This document shows, in pieces, positions 55,100-64,000 of a stretch of 64,000 nt of DNA. The translations under genes were made by a program, and so were the position numbers. The stretch covers positions 434,001 through 498,000 of the forward strand of contig NZ_JAGGLB010000001.1 of assembly GCF_017874215.1 (NCBI RefSeq), in the 5' to 3' direction. The stretch is from Paenibacillus eucommiae. Its GTDB lineage: Bacteria; Bacillota; Bacilli; Paenibacillales; NBRC-103111. Numbering within the stretch: the stretch's first letter is position 1; each line of letters starts with the position of its first letter. A model generated the notes under the pieces. That model was not told the DNA's origin and searched no databases. It worked only from the letters and a program-made list of their open reading frames with translations.

Positions 55100-56128
55100 T
55101 TATACGGATAAAAATATTTTACCGTTAGTAACCTTCCCCGCCACAAGCTCAGCAAAAGAATTTGGCCCTTCTGACAACGGACGTACTTCAGTCCAGCCAA
55201 GCTCGGTCACCTGGCCGCTGACCAAGAGATCCACAGCATATTTGAAATCTTGTCTTGTATAGGTAAAAGAGCCCAATATTTCGATCTCGCTTCTAATCAA
55301 ATGATTGATAGGCAAATTCGTTCCGTCGATCCCAAGCCCGATATTCATCAGTGTGCCGCCAGGGTTCAATATTTTCAAAGATACTTCCCGCGTTTGCTGA
55401 AAACCGGCAGCATCAATGACAACATCCACGCCCTTGGAGCCGAAGCTTGCCTTCACCTTGTCTTCCACGTTCTCTTCTTTTGGATTCGCAGCTTCATCAA
55501 GCCCTACTTGCAGAGCTATTTGCAGTCTCTCGGCATTCGTATCTATAATCATAACGCGTGAAGCGCCTAATATTTTAGCCATCATGGCACACAGCAAACC
55601 AATTCCACCAGCGCCGAAAATCACAACATTGGCAAAAGGATGCTGGCTCAGCGCCCGCCGCGTTGCACGCAAGGAACAGGCTAAAGGCTCAGCAAGCGAA
55701 GCGCGGAAAGAATCAATTTCTTCCGGTACAGGCACAACCGCACTGGCAGGTACAGCAACAAATTCGGCAAATGCCCCTGAACGATGGATACCAATAATCG
55801 AACGGCTTGCACAGAGATTCGTCAAGCCCTTCAGACAGCTGTTGCATTCCCCGCAGTACAGCAGCGGATTGACAACTACCTTTTGACCTACCTGTATGCC
55901 TTCTCTATTTGGAACCTTAGCGCCTACCTGCTCAATGCGTCCACAAAATTCATGTCCCATTACGAGTGGCGGAATCCGCAAACTGTTATGACCCAAATAT
56001 CCTTCTATTTCCGAACCGCAAATCCCAACCGCTTCAACCCGGATTAATATTTCATTTTCCGGCAAAACCGGTACTTCCCGCTCTTCAATGTTCATTGTCT
56101 CTGCTGCATTCCAAACTAGCGTTTTCAT
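55100..56128 (-). CDS. Zinc-dependent MDR alcohol/polyol dehydrogenase
   Basis: A 342-residue medium-chain dehydrogenase. Catalytic zinc ligands are in VGICGSEIEGYLGHN and VMGHEFCGRIEQVG; the structural zinc site reads CGECNSCLKGLTNLC; the NAD-binding motif is GAGGIGLLCAMMA. Similar to sorbitol, threonine or galactitol dehydrogenases. Its ATG overlaps the RidA stop (ATGA) and follows GAGGAGG; the frame opens 15 codons earlier. Confidence 0.88.
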   Translation of the reverse strand: MKTLVWNAAETMNIEEREVPVLPENEILIRVEAVGICGSEIEGYLGHNSLRIPPLVMGHEFCGRIEQVGAKVPNREGIQVGQKVVVNPLLYCGECNSCLKGLTNLCASRSIIGIHRSGAFAEFVAVPASAVVPVPEEIDSFRASLAEPLACSLRATRRALSQHPFANVVIFGAGGIGLLCAMMAKILGASRVMIIDTNAERLQIALQVGLDEAANPKEENVEDKVKASFGSKGVDVVIDAAGFQQTREVSLKILNPGGTLMNIGLGIDGTNLPINHLIRSEIEILGSFTYTRQDFKYAVDLLVSGQVTELGWTEVRPLSEGPNSFAELVAGKVTNGKIFLSV

Positions 56129-56523
56129 GAATGATCCTCCTCTATAAATGCGATACACTCGATTTCTACACACATGCCTACTGGAAACTTGCCGATTTCA
56201 AACGTGCTGCGCGCAGGCGGCTCATGCTGGAAAAACTCGCCATATGCCTGATTGTATATTTGAAACTGATCCAGATCATCCACAAAAGCAGTTACCTTCA
56301 CAACGTTATCCATAGAAGAACCAGCTGCCTTCAAAATCTCCTGCATATAGGACAAAACAATGCGTGTCTGCGCTCCAATATCACCAGGAGCAAGCACCTT
56401 TCCTGTTTCTAACTCAAATGGACAGGTTCCAGCCACATAAACCATATTCCCCAGCTTAACAGCTTGCGAGTACGCTCCTGAAGGATTAGGCGCTTTATCG
56501 GTACGTATGATTTCCTTCTTCAT
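56125..56523 (-). CDS. RidA-family enamine/imine deaminase
   Basis: A 132-residue Rid/YjgF protein that hydrolyses reactive enamines and imines made by PLP enzymes. Family blocks are APNPSGAYSQAVKLGNMVYVAG, cut here to its first 20 residues in use, and FPVGMCVEIECIAF near the end. The usual Arg of the active site (PPARSTFEIGKFP) is present. AGGAGG precedes the ATG. Presence next to a class V PLP enzyme supports the detoxifying role. Confidence 0.88.
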   Translation of the reverse strand: MKKEIIRTDKAPNPSGAYSQAVKLGNMVYVAGTCPFELETGKVLAPGDIGAQTRIVLSYMQEILKAAGSSMDNVVKVTAFVDDLDQFQIYNQAYGEFFQHEPPARSTFEIGKFPVGMCVEIECIAFIEEDHS

Positions 56524-56616
56524 CTTTGAACCTCCTGTATGATTGAATCTATGATTTAAATTTATGATAGGTTCTATAGTCTAAGAATCTATGCTCCAGT
56601 AATCAAAACCCAACTT

Positions 56617-57828
56617 CTATTGTCCCTTGTACGACTTAGCCAGCTGCAAATAAAATTCCGCGGCCTGCCCAACCTCGTCCACCGGCACCCATTCCTCCTT
56701 GGAATGCGCTTGCGCAATCGAGCCAGGTCCATAGACAATTGTCGGGATTCCCTTCCACTGCTGCAGCTTGCTGGCATCGCTTCCGTAAGGAACCCCGCAT
56801 AATTGATCTTGCAGTCCAAGTGACTGGGCTACCTCTTGTGACGCACGAACGATAGCCGAATCATGCGGCGTATTTAGCGCAGGATCAAGCAGCAGCGGTT
56901 CAACACTTGCCTTAACTTCATGCTGCTTCACAGCATCCAGCAGTTGCTGTTCAAACTCCTGCAAAACCTGCTCAGGCGTCTCACCCGGAATAATTCTCCG
57001 GTCAACCTCGATGACACAGCTCTCCGGGACAATATTAATCTGTTTGCCACCCTGTATGGTTCCCACTACAATCGTTGGAGAGCCGCTCAGCCGACTGTGA
57101 ACAGCATTCAGTTTGGGCTCTTCGATTTCTGTAATGAAGCGCAGGACCTGCATCATTTGGTAAACGGCATTGTCGCCTTCTTGGGGCATAGAGCTGTGTG
57201 CTGCCTTACCGTGCGTATGGACAGTGAAGCGGGCACAGCCTTTATGCTCTACCACGATTCCAAGCTCCGTCGGTTCACCAACAACAGCTCCAGAGAAGGG
57301 CAGGTCCAGCTCCATAAACGCAGCTAAGCCGCGAAAAGCATGCTCCTCATCGACTGAAGCGCAGAAGACCAAGTCCCTGGGCAGCTGATCCGCGATCTTC
57401 GCACATTCTTCCATGGCATATAACATCCCTGCCAAGGTTGCTTTCGTATCACAAGCCCCACGGCCGTAAAGCTTTCCGTCCAGGTAAGTTGGAACCAGCG
57501 CATTCTCCATGCTTCCAATGGAGACCGTATCCATATGCGACTCGAACAGCAATGCACCCCCGGGCTTACCTGTTCGAATCTCCACAATTAAATTGTCTCG
57601 TCCGGGCAGGACAGTTTGTCTTCTGACGGAGAGCCCCGCCTGTCGGCAGCGCGCTTCAATGTAATCCGCGACTTCTCCTTCACCTTTTGCCCCATCACCA
57701 TAATGCGGATTGACGCTTTGTATGCGAATTAAATCTTCAAGAATTTCCAAAGCGCGATGCTTTGTATTGGCCTTCGCATTATTCGCATTCGCATTTATAT
57801 TCGAATTCGCATTCGTATTGGCGGTCAT
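56617..57828 (-). CDS. M20-family peptidase/deacylase (ArgE/DapE-like)
   Basis: A 403-residue dinuclear-zinc hydrolase. Metal ligands lie in FESHMDTVSIG, GRGACDTKATLAG, SVDEEHAFRG (catalytic Glu-Glu) and VVGEPTELG, with a last His in AQAHSKEEW. The dimerisation block is HTHGKAAHSSMP. The N-terminus is unusual: about 20 residues of Asn-Ala repeats (TANTNANSNINANANN) encoded by ATTCGC-type repeats. It overlaps the preceding PLP-enzyme gene by 4 bp. It probably removes an N-acyl group from an amino acid or amino sugar. Confidence 0.85.
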   Translation of the reverse strand: MTANTNANSNINANANNAKANTKHRALEILEDLIRIQSVNPHYGDGAKGEGEVADYIEARCRQAGLSVRRQTVLPGRDNLIVEIRTGKPGGALLFESHMDTVSIGSMENALVPTYLDGKLYGRGACDTKATLAGMLYAMEECAKIADQLPRDLVFCASVDEEHAFRGLAAFMELDLPFSGAVVGEPTELGIVVEHKGCARFTVHTHGKAAHSSMPQEGDNAVYQMMQVLRFITEIEEPKLNAVHSRLSGSPTIVVGTIQGGKQINIVPESCVIEVDRRIIPGETPEQVLQEFEQQLLDAVKQHEVKASVEPLLLDPALNTPHDSAIVRASQEVAQSLGLQDQLCGVPYGSDASKLQQWKGIPTIVYGPGSIAQAHSKEEWVPVDEVGQAAEFYLQLAKSYKGQ

Positions 57829-58943
57829 TGGAAGCTCCTTAACGCTTGGATTAATGTTTCAATATCTTTTGAATCATTAAATAAATGAATCGAAGCCCTG
57901 AACCTGCCGTCACCGCCCCACACATAGATCTGCTGCTTGTGCAGCTCGTCTGCGATTTCTTCTCCACGCTCGGCCACAACACATATATTGCCTGCTCGTT
58001 TATCTGGCTCTTTTGGTGTCATAATTTCGTAGCCCAGTTCACTGAGCTGTTCAATCAGCATTCCCCCAAGCGAGAGAATATGCTGTTCAATCCGCTCCGG
58101 ACCTTCCCGCAGCAGCAGGCCAGTTGAATACTGCATCGCATAAATGGTTGGATAGCTTGGAAAGCCGAGCTCGAATCTGCGCGCATCATCCTGGAAGGTG
58201 ACCGTTTTAAAGCGGTCTGGTCCAAACATATCCGCCACACTTCTCCAGCCTACAGACTTCGGATTGAATGCTTGAACACGAGCCGGGTTAACCCCTAAAA
58301 CTCCAACGCCATGAAGTGATAAGAGCCACTTGTAGGAGCTGCACACAACAAAATCAGCATGATTCATATCCACCTGAACAGCACCAAGGGACTGTGTGAT
58401 ATCAAGCAGAAGCAAGGCTTGGGTTTTCTTAAGCTCTGCATAGAGCTTTTTATAATCCAATCTCGCACCCGTATGATAGCTCACATGACTGGTTATGACG
58501 AGCCTTGTGCGCTCATCCACCTGATCCATAATGTCTTCCACTGAAATTTTCCAGTCCTTATGATCTACAACACGAACCTCTACACCTTTGCTCTTTAACA
58601 ATAACCAGGGAAGAACCCCTGAAGGAAACTCGATAGTATTCAGGATTACATTATCGCCCTCTTCGAAATCCAGCGACTGGGCGATCATAGAAATGATTTC
58701 CGATGAATTCGATAGCAATGCGATATTTTCTGGATTCCCCTGCAAAAGCTGAGCCAGATTCTGCTTGCATAATTGTTCAATCTCCGCATTATGCGCCCTG
58801 CCGCCAGGTCCCTTGCCCCTATATTGCAAATACTCATTGACTGCATCCATACAGCCTTGGTGCACAGGCACTTCCGCTCCACTATACAGCCAGGTGCAAG
58901 TATCTAAACCAATGAACGACTGCTTATTAACCAAAGATTCCAT
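57825..58943 (-). CDS. Class V aminotransferase-fold PLP enzyme
   Basis: A 372-residue PLP enzyme of the cysteine desulfurase/isopenicillin-epimerase type. The lysine that binds PLP is in VVCSSYKWLLSLHG and the cofactor Asp/Gln in LLLDITQSLGAVQVD. It lacks an obvious desulfurase Cys loop, so a lyase, epimerase or transaminase is more likely. It is the first gene of a six-gene operon. An AT-only stretch (ATTATATATAATATATAT) at 59015-59040 may hold its promoter. Confidence 0.82.
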   Translation of the reverse strand: MESLVNKQSFIGLDTCTWLYSGAEVPVHQGCMDAVNEYLQYRGKGPGGRAHNAEIEQLCKQNLAQLLQGNPENIALLSNSSEIISMIAQSLDFEEGDNVILNTIEFPSGVLPWLLLKSKGVEVRVVDHKDWKISVEDIMDQVDERTRLVITSHVSYHTGARLDYKKLYAELKKTQALLLLDITQSLGAVQVDMNHADFVVCSSYKWLLSLHGVGVLGVNPARVQAFNPKSVGWRSVADMFGPDRFKTVTFQDDARRFELGFPSYPTIYAMQYSTGLLLREGPERIEQHILSLGGMLIEQLSELGYEIMTPKEPDKRAGNICVVAERGEEIADELHKQQIYVWGGDGRFRASIHLFNDSKDIETLIQALRSFQ

Positions 58944-59112
58944 AGCTCCACTCTCTCTTCTGCCACGCTCCTTATAAGCTGTTGTCTGTCACGCTGCTGC
59001 TTACAATTGCGCTTTATTATATATAATATATATTATAACATCTTTCCTACGGGGTCAATACGGGAATGGATAAACACAGGATATATATCAAATCGTTCTG
59101 CTGCCAAGCGCA

Positions 59113-59144
59113 CCAAAAGCCTGTCGAGAATAATCTCAACAGGC
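59113..59144 (-). terminator. Terminator of the SLH glycosidase gene
   Basis: AAGCCTGTCGAGA pairs with TCTCAACAGGCTT; on the minus strand it is followed by TTTTGG. It lies 20 bp downstream of the SLH protein stop. Confidence 0.65.
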
Positions 59145-59163
59145 TTCCACGATATGCTCTAAC

Positions 59164-62100
59164 TTAAATTTTCTGTAAAAAATTATAAATTGCTTGAGCA
59201 ACCTCAGCACGGCTGGCAGATGCTGAGGGGCTAAACCGGTTTCTTTCGAGCCCTTCCATTAACCCTTCATAGACGGCAGATTGGATATATTCTACTGCCC
59301 AATCGGATATTTGACTGTTATCCGTAAATGAAATCGCCGCTTTGCCCATTGTTTTGCCGCTCTTGTAATAGAATGCGCGGACGAGTATCACTGTCATTTC
59401 TTCACGGGAAATTTGATCATTGGGGGCGAACGTAGTTGAGCTCTTTCCTTCAATCAGCTTCGCTTCGTAGGCAGCTCCTACTGCATCCGCGTACCATTGC
59501 GATGAATCTACATCAGTAAACGCTGCTGTCCCCCTCGATTTTAAGTCAAGCAACCGCGAAAGCATAGCGGCAAATTCCGCACGCGTTGTTTTACCCCCTG
59601 GCACAAATGTTGTTTCCGTCATGCCTTCAATCACATGTTTTGCTGCCAGTACTTGTAACGCTTTGTTGACCCAATGCGTATCAGGCACATCATTAAATGT
59701 CTGGTTATATTCGAGCACAGCATATTTGCTGAAATGTCTCAACTGCACCACTACTGTTTTTTGCTGGCTATTCATCGTTCCATTGATAAACTCCCATTGT
59801 CCCGACTTCTCATTATGAGTATAGACACCAAGAAGGCCTTCATTTCCTTTAGCCCTGTCGTAATAAAACTCAACATCAACTGGTTTGTTAAATGCCTCCA
59901 ATTTATGTTCTTTGCCATCTTTGTCTACAAGGGACAAGGAAAGCTCATAAATACCGTTGCCTGCTTTTAACACTGTGTTTCTCCCGCTATTCCCGTTCAT
60001 AAGCTCAGCAGTTGCGTTCTCATCCAGCTTCTTGGTTTTTAACACAATGAGATCGTCTTTCGTCGCTTCTCTGCCCAACAATGCCGTCAATGCTGAGAAA
60101 ACGTCGGAAGGAAAGAGCATCGTTGCTCCATCGGTAATCACTTCCAGCCGGTTACTGCCCAACAATATGGCGCTATGAGCCGGCAGCCGCAGTTCATCTT
60201 CTCCCTTACTCATACGAATGGTGGCCTTTCCGTTTTTTACGTTCTTCCAAACACTCTCATCCACAGTTTTTCTGTCATTTACAATCGGCTTAGGAGACGA
60301 ATCCACCTGGGTTGAGGGTGCAGGATTTGAGGTACTTGGCTGCTGAACAACGATAGTCGGATTCGTTATTACCGTTACTTCAGGACCATCAGTGCTCCAA
60401 TTACCAGCGGCATCTCCCGCTTTCACTTTAAACAAGTATGTAGTACCCGGTTCTAGTCTGGTCACATAATACCCATACACACTTCCGCTCACACTCGTCA
60501 GCACATCATTTCCTTTGTATACCTGGTATGTGACAACATCTCGATTATCTTGCGCAGGCGTCCACGTAAGCTGGAGGCTCGTCTGGCCCACATCCGTCGC
60601 AGACAGATTACTTCCGTCAGGCCATGCGGGATGTTCCCTATCTTCTGGCGTTTCTTCTGCCTTTGTGGTTACCATTACTTCGGGGCCGTCTTGACTCCAA
60701 TTACCTGCGGCATCTCCCGCTTCAACCTTGAATGCATAACCTGTATCTGGCTGCAGGCCTTGTACTTCATATTCCGTACTGTCACCGCTAATGGTGTTCC
60801 GAAGCTCATTATTAACATAAATTCGATACCCCGTCACCTTCCAATTATCAGTGGCTGGCGTCCAAGACAGAGTTACACCCGTTTCTCCTACCGCGGAGCC
60901 CCACAGCTCGCTTCCGTCTTCCCATGCCGGTGCCTTCACGTCAGCTGGCGCTTCATTCTCATAAATAATGAACAACCGGCCTTCTCCAGCGTCGAACCCA
61001 GCAGACAATTCCCCTGTCTCAGTATTGTAATTCGTATTGATTTCTTCACCGGTCACCTTTGAAACTTCCATTACTGCAGCCGGCTTGCCAGGAAGCGTAA
61101 AAGGAATGACCCGACCGTTGCTAGTTCCACGATTGACGACCATCACATAAGCTTGCCCATCAGGACCTTCCAACTGACTGATCACCGCGGGATGATCCGG
61201 GTTCGTCGGCTGAAAGAAGAAGTCATCAGGCAAACGATTCGTTCCTTGCGGTGGTTCACCGCTATGATAAACCGCTTTAGAAGTCAGCTTCTTCAAGGCC
61301 GGTCCAAGGGCTAGTACTTCGGCATTCAGCTTTTTGGCATATTCATAGGTTACATTCCGCGTTCCATCAGGTAAAATCAGCGCTCCGAAATAGGGTGCAG
61401 CCCACGATGCACCGGTGAAATAAGTATAATATAGCAAACCTTTTGTTCCGTATGCCAAGTTGGAATAGAGCTCCAAGCGCATATCCTGTTCTGTCGGCTG
61501 GCGATACAAGCCTTCAATCCCGGTAGATTGGACAAAGGACCAGAAGTCAGTGTTGCTCCTCAAGGATTGTTTGCGGATAATCTCAAGATTTTCGTAAAAA
61601 TTGCTGCGCATGCTGCCATCACTCATAAAAGGATAGTTGTCAAAAGCCAGCACATCCGGCTTAGTCTGCAGCCAGCGATAAATATAATCCTCATAAGAGA
61701 ACGGCGTAAATAGCTGGTTGACGATAAAATACAGATCCTGCTGCTGCATCACTCCATTTAAATAAGCGCTCCCGTAACGATCCAATTCATCAAGCGCGAC
61801 GACAGAGCCGATAAACCCGTCTCCTCCACCCAGATGCTCCAGCTCGAAATAGTATTCGGTATCCGGTTGGACAGATACATTGAAATAAAAGATTGGCCAA
61901 TCGTTGCTCATCTTGTCGACAACTTGCTCATGAAGCAGCTCTGTTTTGTCTGCCGAATCCCACAACGTCACCTTCACCTTCTCGTCTTGGGTCCATGTGC
62001 CTGAATTCAGGAACATTCTAATAGTAGACAATTGATATTCATTACTTTCAGTTCGGAATGTTTGGCCAAGCGGCACGCCTGTAGTTAAACTCAAATTATG

Positions 62101-63105
62101 CCTTAATTCAACCTCGCTGAAAAAGTGTTCAAAACTTCCGTAATTAGGGAATAGATTGACGTATACCTTATGATCAGGATCGTATTCTTTTAATTTTTTG
62201 GTTGCATCTTCCAGTCTGTGCATAAGGGCAAATGACGGTTCGTCACGCAAATTATAGCCATAAAATGCAGGTTTATCCTTGAAATTATCGGTTAAATACT
62301 TTAAATAATCGTCAGTAGGTCTTGCTCCTTCTGAATAGGCGCTCGCTTCTTTGGAAAACCTGACCTCAAAGTAGAGATCATTCGTTTGCGGCTGGCCGTT
62401 CACATAAGCCTGGCCGTCTGCATAAACGTCATTTTTACTCGCCAGGATGTTGCCTATGTCATGGTCCGTATGCGTTGCCAATTCCAAATAAAAGGATGTG
62501 TTAGCTGAATCTACATATTGATTTATCCAAAACTCAGCATATTCCGTTGGAATCGGGCTGGCGACCGAATCGCACCCCATAGTTTTCGTCTTGAGAGGAC
62601 TATCGTATACACATAAGTTAAGCTTTGCTCCTGCTGGCCATTGCTGAACATCCAGCTTGATCGCAATGCTTCCAATAAACCATTTCAAATGACTGTTCGG
62701 GTTGTCAGTCGGACCATGGAAAGTTTGGCCAATGGTTTGGATTCGCTTCACCACATAACCGTTCCCATCACTGATCCGCTGCTGAATCATTCTGGACTTG
62801 GACACGAGGCCCCAATCCATGCCCATAAATTTAAGCCCATACTTCTCACTTAAGTTCAGAGCAGCTTCATTCGTTGCATGGGTCACCAAACCATTGTCGC
62901 CAATAATTAAATTGGCATTCATTTCCGCTATTTCCGCATAACGTGCATCTGTCGTTTGAACCGGGTCCGGCGGTTCATAGATCCCGATCGGAAACCGGTC
63001 AATCGTACTTTCAGCTGCCTGTGCAGCGGAACTTGCTGCTAATGAACCGAGCAGCGCAATCAGGAACATGTACCATACAGTTCGTATTGGTCTCATTCTT
63101 TTCAT
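59164..63105 (-). CDS. SLH-anchored secreted glycosidase-like protein with Fn3 modules
   Basis: About 1313 residues. A signal peptide ends near AAQAAES; a TIM-barrel-like catalytic region (about 40-650) is interrupted by two similar jelly-roll inserts (near 110-240 and 345-480; both contain TFRTESNEY/TFHGPTDN-type openings and a DLYFxV strand). Acidic candidates are in GYNLRDEPSFAL and ALDNYPFMSDG-like FDNYPFMSDG. Two fibronectin III modules (726-919; GDAAGNWS in both), a beta domain and three C-terminal SLH modules (about 1140-1313) follow. I cannot name the GH family. Two nearby ATGs (63105, 63096) are possible starts. The upstream GH78-type gene ends 8 bp before. Confidence 0.75.
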   Translation of the reverse strand: MKRMRPIRTVWYMFLIALLGSLAASSAAQAAESTIDRFPIGIYEPPDPVQTTDARYAEIAEMNANLIIGDNGLVTHATNEAALNLSEKYGLKFMGMDWGLVSKSRMIQQRISDGNGYVVKRIQTIGQTFHGPTDNPNSHLKWFIGSIAIKLDVQQWPAGAKLNLCVYDSPLKTKTMGCDSVASPIPTEYAEFWINQYVDSANTSFYLELATHTDHDIGNILASKNDVYADGQAYVNGQPQTNDLYFEVRFSKEASAYSEGARPTDDYLKYLTDNFKDKPAFYGYNLRDEPSFALMHRLEDATKKLKEYDPDHKVYVNLFPNYGSFEHFFSEVELRHNLSLTTGVPLGQTFRTESNEYQLSTIRMFLNSGTWTQDEKVKVTLWDSADKTELLHEQVVDKMSNDWPIFYFNVSVQPDTEYYFELEHLGGGDGFIGSVVALDELDRYGSAYLNGVMQQQDLYFIVNQLFTPFSYEDYIYRWLQTKPDVLAFDNYPFMSDGSMRSNFYENLEIIRKQSLRSNTDFWSFVQSTGIEGLYRQPTEQDMRLELYSNLAYGTKGLLYYTYFTGASWAAPYFGALILPDGTRNVTYEYAKKLNAEVLALGPALKKLTSKAVYHSGEPPQGTNRLPDDFFFQPTNPDHPAVISQLEGPDGQAYVMVVNRGTSNGRVIPFTLPGKPAAVMEVSKVTGEEINTNYNTETGELSAGFDAGEGRLFIIYENEAPADVKAPAWEDGSELWGSAVGETGVTLSWTPATDNWKVTGYRIYVNNELRNTISGDSTEYEVQGLQPDTGYAFKVEAGDAAGNWSQDGPEVMVTTKAEETPEDREHPAWPDGSNLSATDVGQTSLQLTWTPAQDNRDVVTYQVYKGNDVLTSVSGSVYGYYVTRLEPGTTYLFKVKAGDAAGNWSTDGPEVTVITNPTIVVQQPSTSNPAPSTQVDSSPKPIVNDRKTVDESVWKNVKNGKATIRMSKGEDELRLPAHSAILLGSNRLEVITDGATMLFPSDVFSALTALLGREATKDDLIVLKTKKLDENATAELMNGNSGRNTVLKAGNGIYELSLSLVDKDGKEHKLEAFNKPVDVEFYYDRAKGNEGLLGVYTHNEKSGQWEFINGTMNSQQKTVVVQLRHFSKYAVLEYNQTFNDVPDTHWVNKALQVLAAKHVIEGMTETTFVPGGKTTRAEFAAMLSRLLDLKSRGTAAFTDVDSSQWYADAVGAAYEAKLIEGKSSTTFAPNDQISREEMTVILVRAFYYKSGKTMGKAAISFTDNSQISDWAVEYIQSAVYEGLMEGLERNRFSPSASASRAEVAQAIYNFLQKI

Positions 63106-63113
63106 TTCCCCTT

Positions 63114-64000
63114 TCAAATTTCAATATGGACAAACGATTCAATCTCTGCCTCATTACGGCCTTCATATTCATGAACCGTACCATCGGGCAAACGAATTTC
63201 CGTAGGAATTCCATGCAGCCCCTTTACATCAATATGAAACTTGCCATTCTCTCCATCCTTATGCCATGACACACTAACGACACCATGAGGAGTCACAACT
63301 GCCCCTTCCGCCCAGGTAAGGCTGCCAAGCTTAGGCTCAATCACAAGACGGGAAAAACCTATCCCCCCAGACTTAACCCCTAAGATTTCGCAAGGGAATT
63401 CATAAAGCGGCACGGCTCCCCAAGCATGGCAATCACTCCTCTCCGACACCAGATCTTCCAGCCATGTAGTCATATGCAGGTTGACCTGATCTCTCCATAA
63501 ATCCCACTTTTCAAAGGTCATCTCATACGTTCCCGCACTTGACATAGCCCGAAAAAGGAAAAACATCATCGAGTACGAAACCTGCAGCAGCAATTGATTA
63601 TTCATCAGCTCGATGGATATCCTGCGCGCCTCATCTCCATGGACCGCACCGGCAAGAATGGCCCACAGCTGGGCATGCTGACTGTATTGCTCAAGCCCGG
63701 GACCGTCTTGAAACAACTGAAGCTCCGATGACCAGCACTGCTCCTTTACAGCCGTGATGATGTTACTTGCCTGATCCTTGTATTCGCTTGCGCAGTCCTT
63801 TCTGCCTGTTCTTTCATGGAGATATGCCGCTTTATGCAGCGCATCCGCATACATCAAATTGTACACCGTCAACGGTCCACGCCTCCCTGGACACGGCACA
63901 CCTCGTGATTGACTCGTTTCCCATTCGTCAACCCAGTCGACATAAGACCAATAGCTTTTCGGTGCAGCTTTCAAGAGACCATCCGTGCCTATACGTCTTC
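63114..64000 (-). CDS. Alpha-L-rhamnosidase-type (GH78) protein, C-terminal part
   Basis: The visible 295 or so codons match the end of GH78 rhamnosidases: the (alpha/alpha)6 barrel block SYWSYVDWVDEW, the SDCHAWGAVPLYEFPCEILG block and a C-terminal beta-sandwich. The frame stays open to the right edge (IGTDGLLKAAPKSYW spans the apparent start), so the gene begins beyond the window. It would remove terminal alpha-rhamnose, inside or outside the cell depending on the unseen N-terminus. It is cotranscribed with the SLH glycosidase. Confidence 0.85.
   Translation of the reverse strand, partial: RRIGTDGLLKAAPKSYWSYVDWVDEWETSQSRGVPCPGRRGPLTVYNLMYADALHKAAYLHERTGRKDCASEYKDQASNIITAVKEQCWSSELQLFQDGPGLEQYSQHAQLWAILAGAVHGDEARRISIELMNNQLLLQVSYSMMFFLFRAMSSAGTYEMTFEKWDLWRDQVNLHMTTWLEDLVSERSDCHAWGAVPLYEFPCEILGVKSGGIGFSRLVIEPKLGSLTWAEGAVVTPHGVVSVSWHKDGENGKFHIDVKGLHGIPTEIRLPDGTVHEYEGRNEAEIESFVHIEI

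Overview
The window looks like a chromosomal segment of a Paenibacillus-type Firmicute. The reasons are strong AGGAGG-type ribosome binding sites, surface proteins with S-layer homology (SLH) modules, LplB/YtcP-type sugar permeases paired with a YesM/YesN two-component system, many AraC regulators, three DUF4838 (alpha-glucuronidase-like) proteins, and several families of short intergenic repeats. I saw no rRNA, tRNA, phage or intact insertion sequence.

Layout. 0-10.4 kb: the end of an AT-rich antibiotic-resistance-type ABC-F gene, a small zinc-ribbon protein, a TVP38-family membrane protein, an NhaK-like antiporter, a DHA2 drug exporter, a CBS protein, two tandem MarR repressors (a shared operator is visible), a RelE/ParE toxin-antitoxin pair and an AbrB-type protein. 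10.6-31.4 kb: a carbohydrate locus with a SASA-type esterase, a 1712-residue SLH/DUF4838 surface protein, a chimeric regulator fragment, an AraC regulator, a second DUF4838 protein, a YesN/YesM pair, an ABC sugar importer without its ATPase, an oxidoreductase and an unknown protein. 32-39 kb: an ABC-2 exporter, a duplicated-domain lipoprotein, two tandem solute-binding lipoproteins and a VOC protein. 39-47 kb: a three-gene operon encoding two dockerin-bearing surface enzymes around a cohesin-SLH anchor, which resembles a compact cellulosome. 48-51 kb: an AraC regulator, a GH35 beta-galactosidase and a Uma2 protein. 52-59 kb: a six-gene metabolic operon (class V PLP enzyme, M20 hydrolase, RidA, MDR dehydrogenase, Gfo/Idh/MocA, MBL hydrolase) converging with an amidohydrolase gene. 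59-64 kb: an SLH-anchored glycosidase behind a GH78 rhamnosidase-type gene cut by the window edge.

How the parts fit. Most of the window serves sensing, surface attack, uptake and catabolism of a complex glycan that probably contains uronic acid, galactose and rhamnose. Enzymes are held at the wall by SLH modules or by cohesin-dockerin contacts, oligosaccharides enter by the ABC importer, and AraC/YesMN regulators control expression.

The most unusual non-coding signal is a set of intergenic arrays. Unrelated short motifs (TTACGGACA, TAACGGACA, TAACGAACTCAG, AACGATG hairpins, CCTGCA hairpins) each recur with the same pitch of about 50 bp, and four of the families share the same four-site geometry. 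One array lies inside a 312-bp element with 20-bp perfect terminal inverted repeats.
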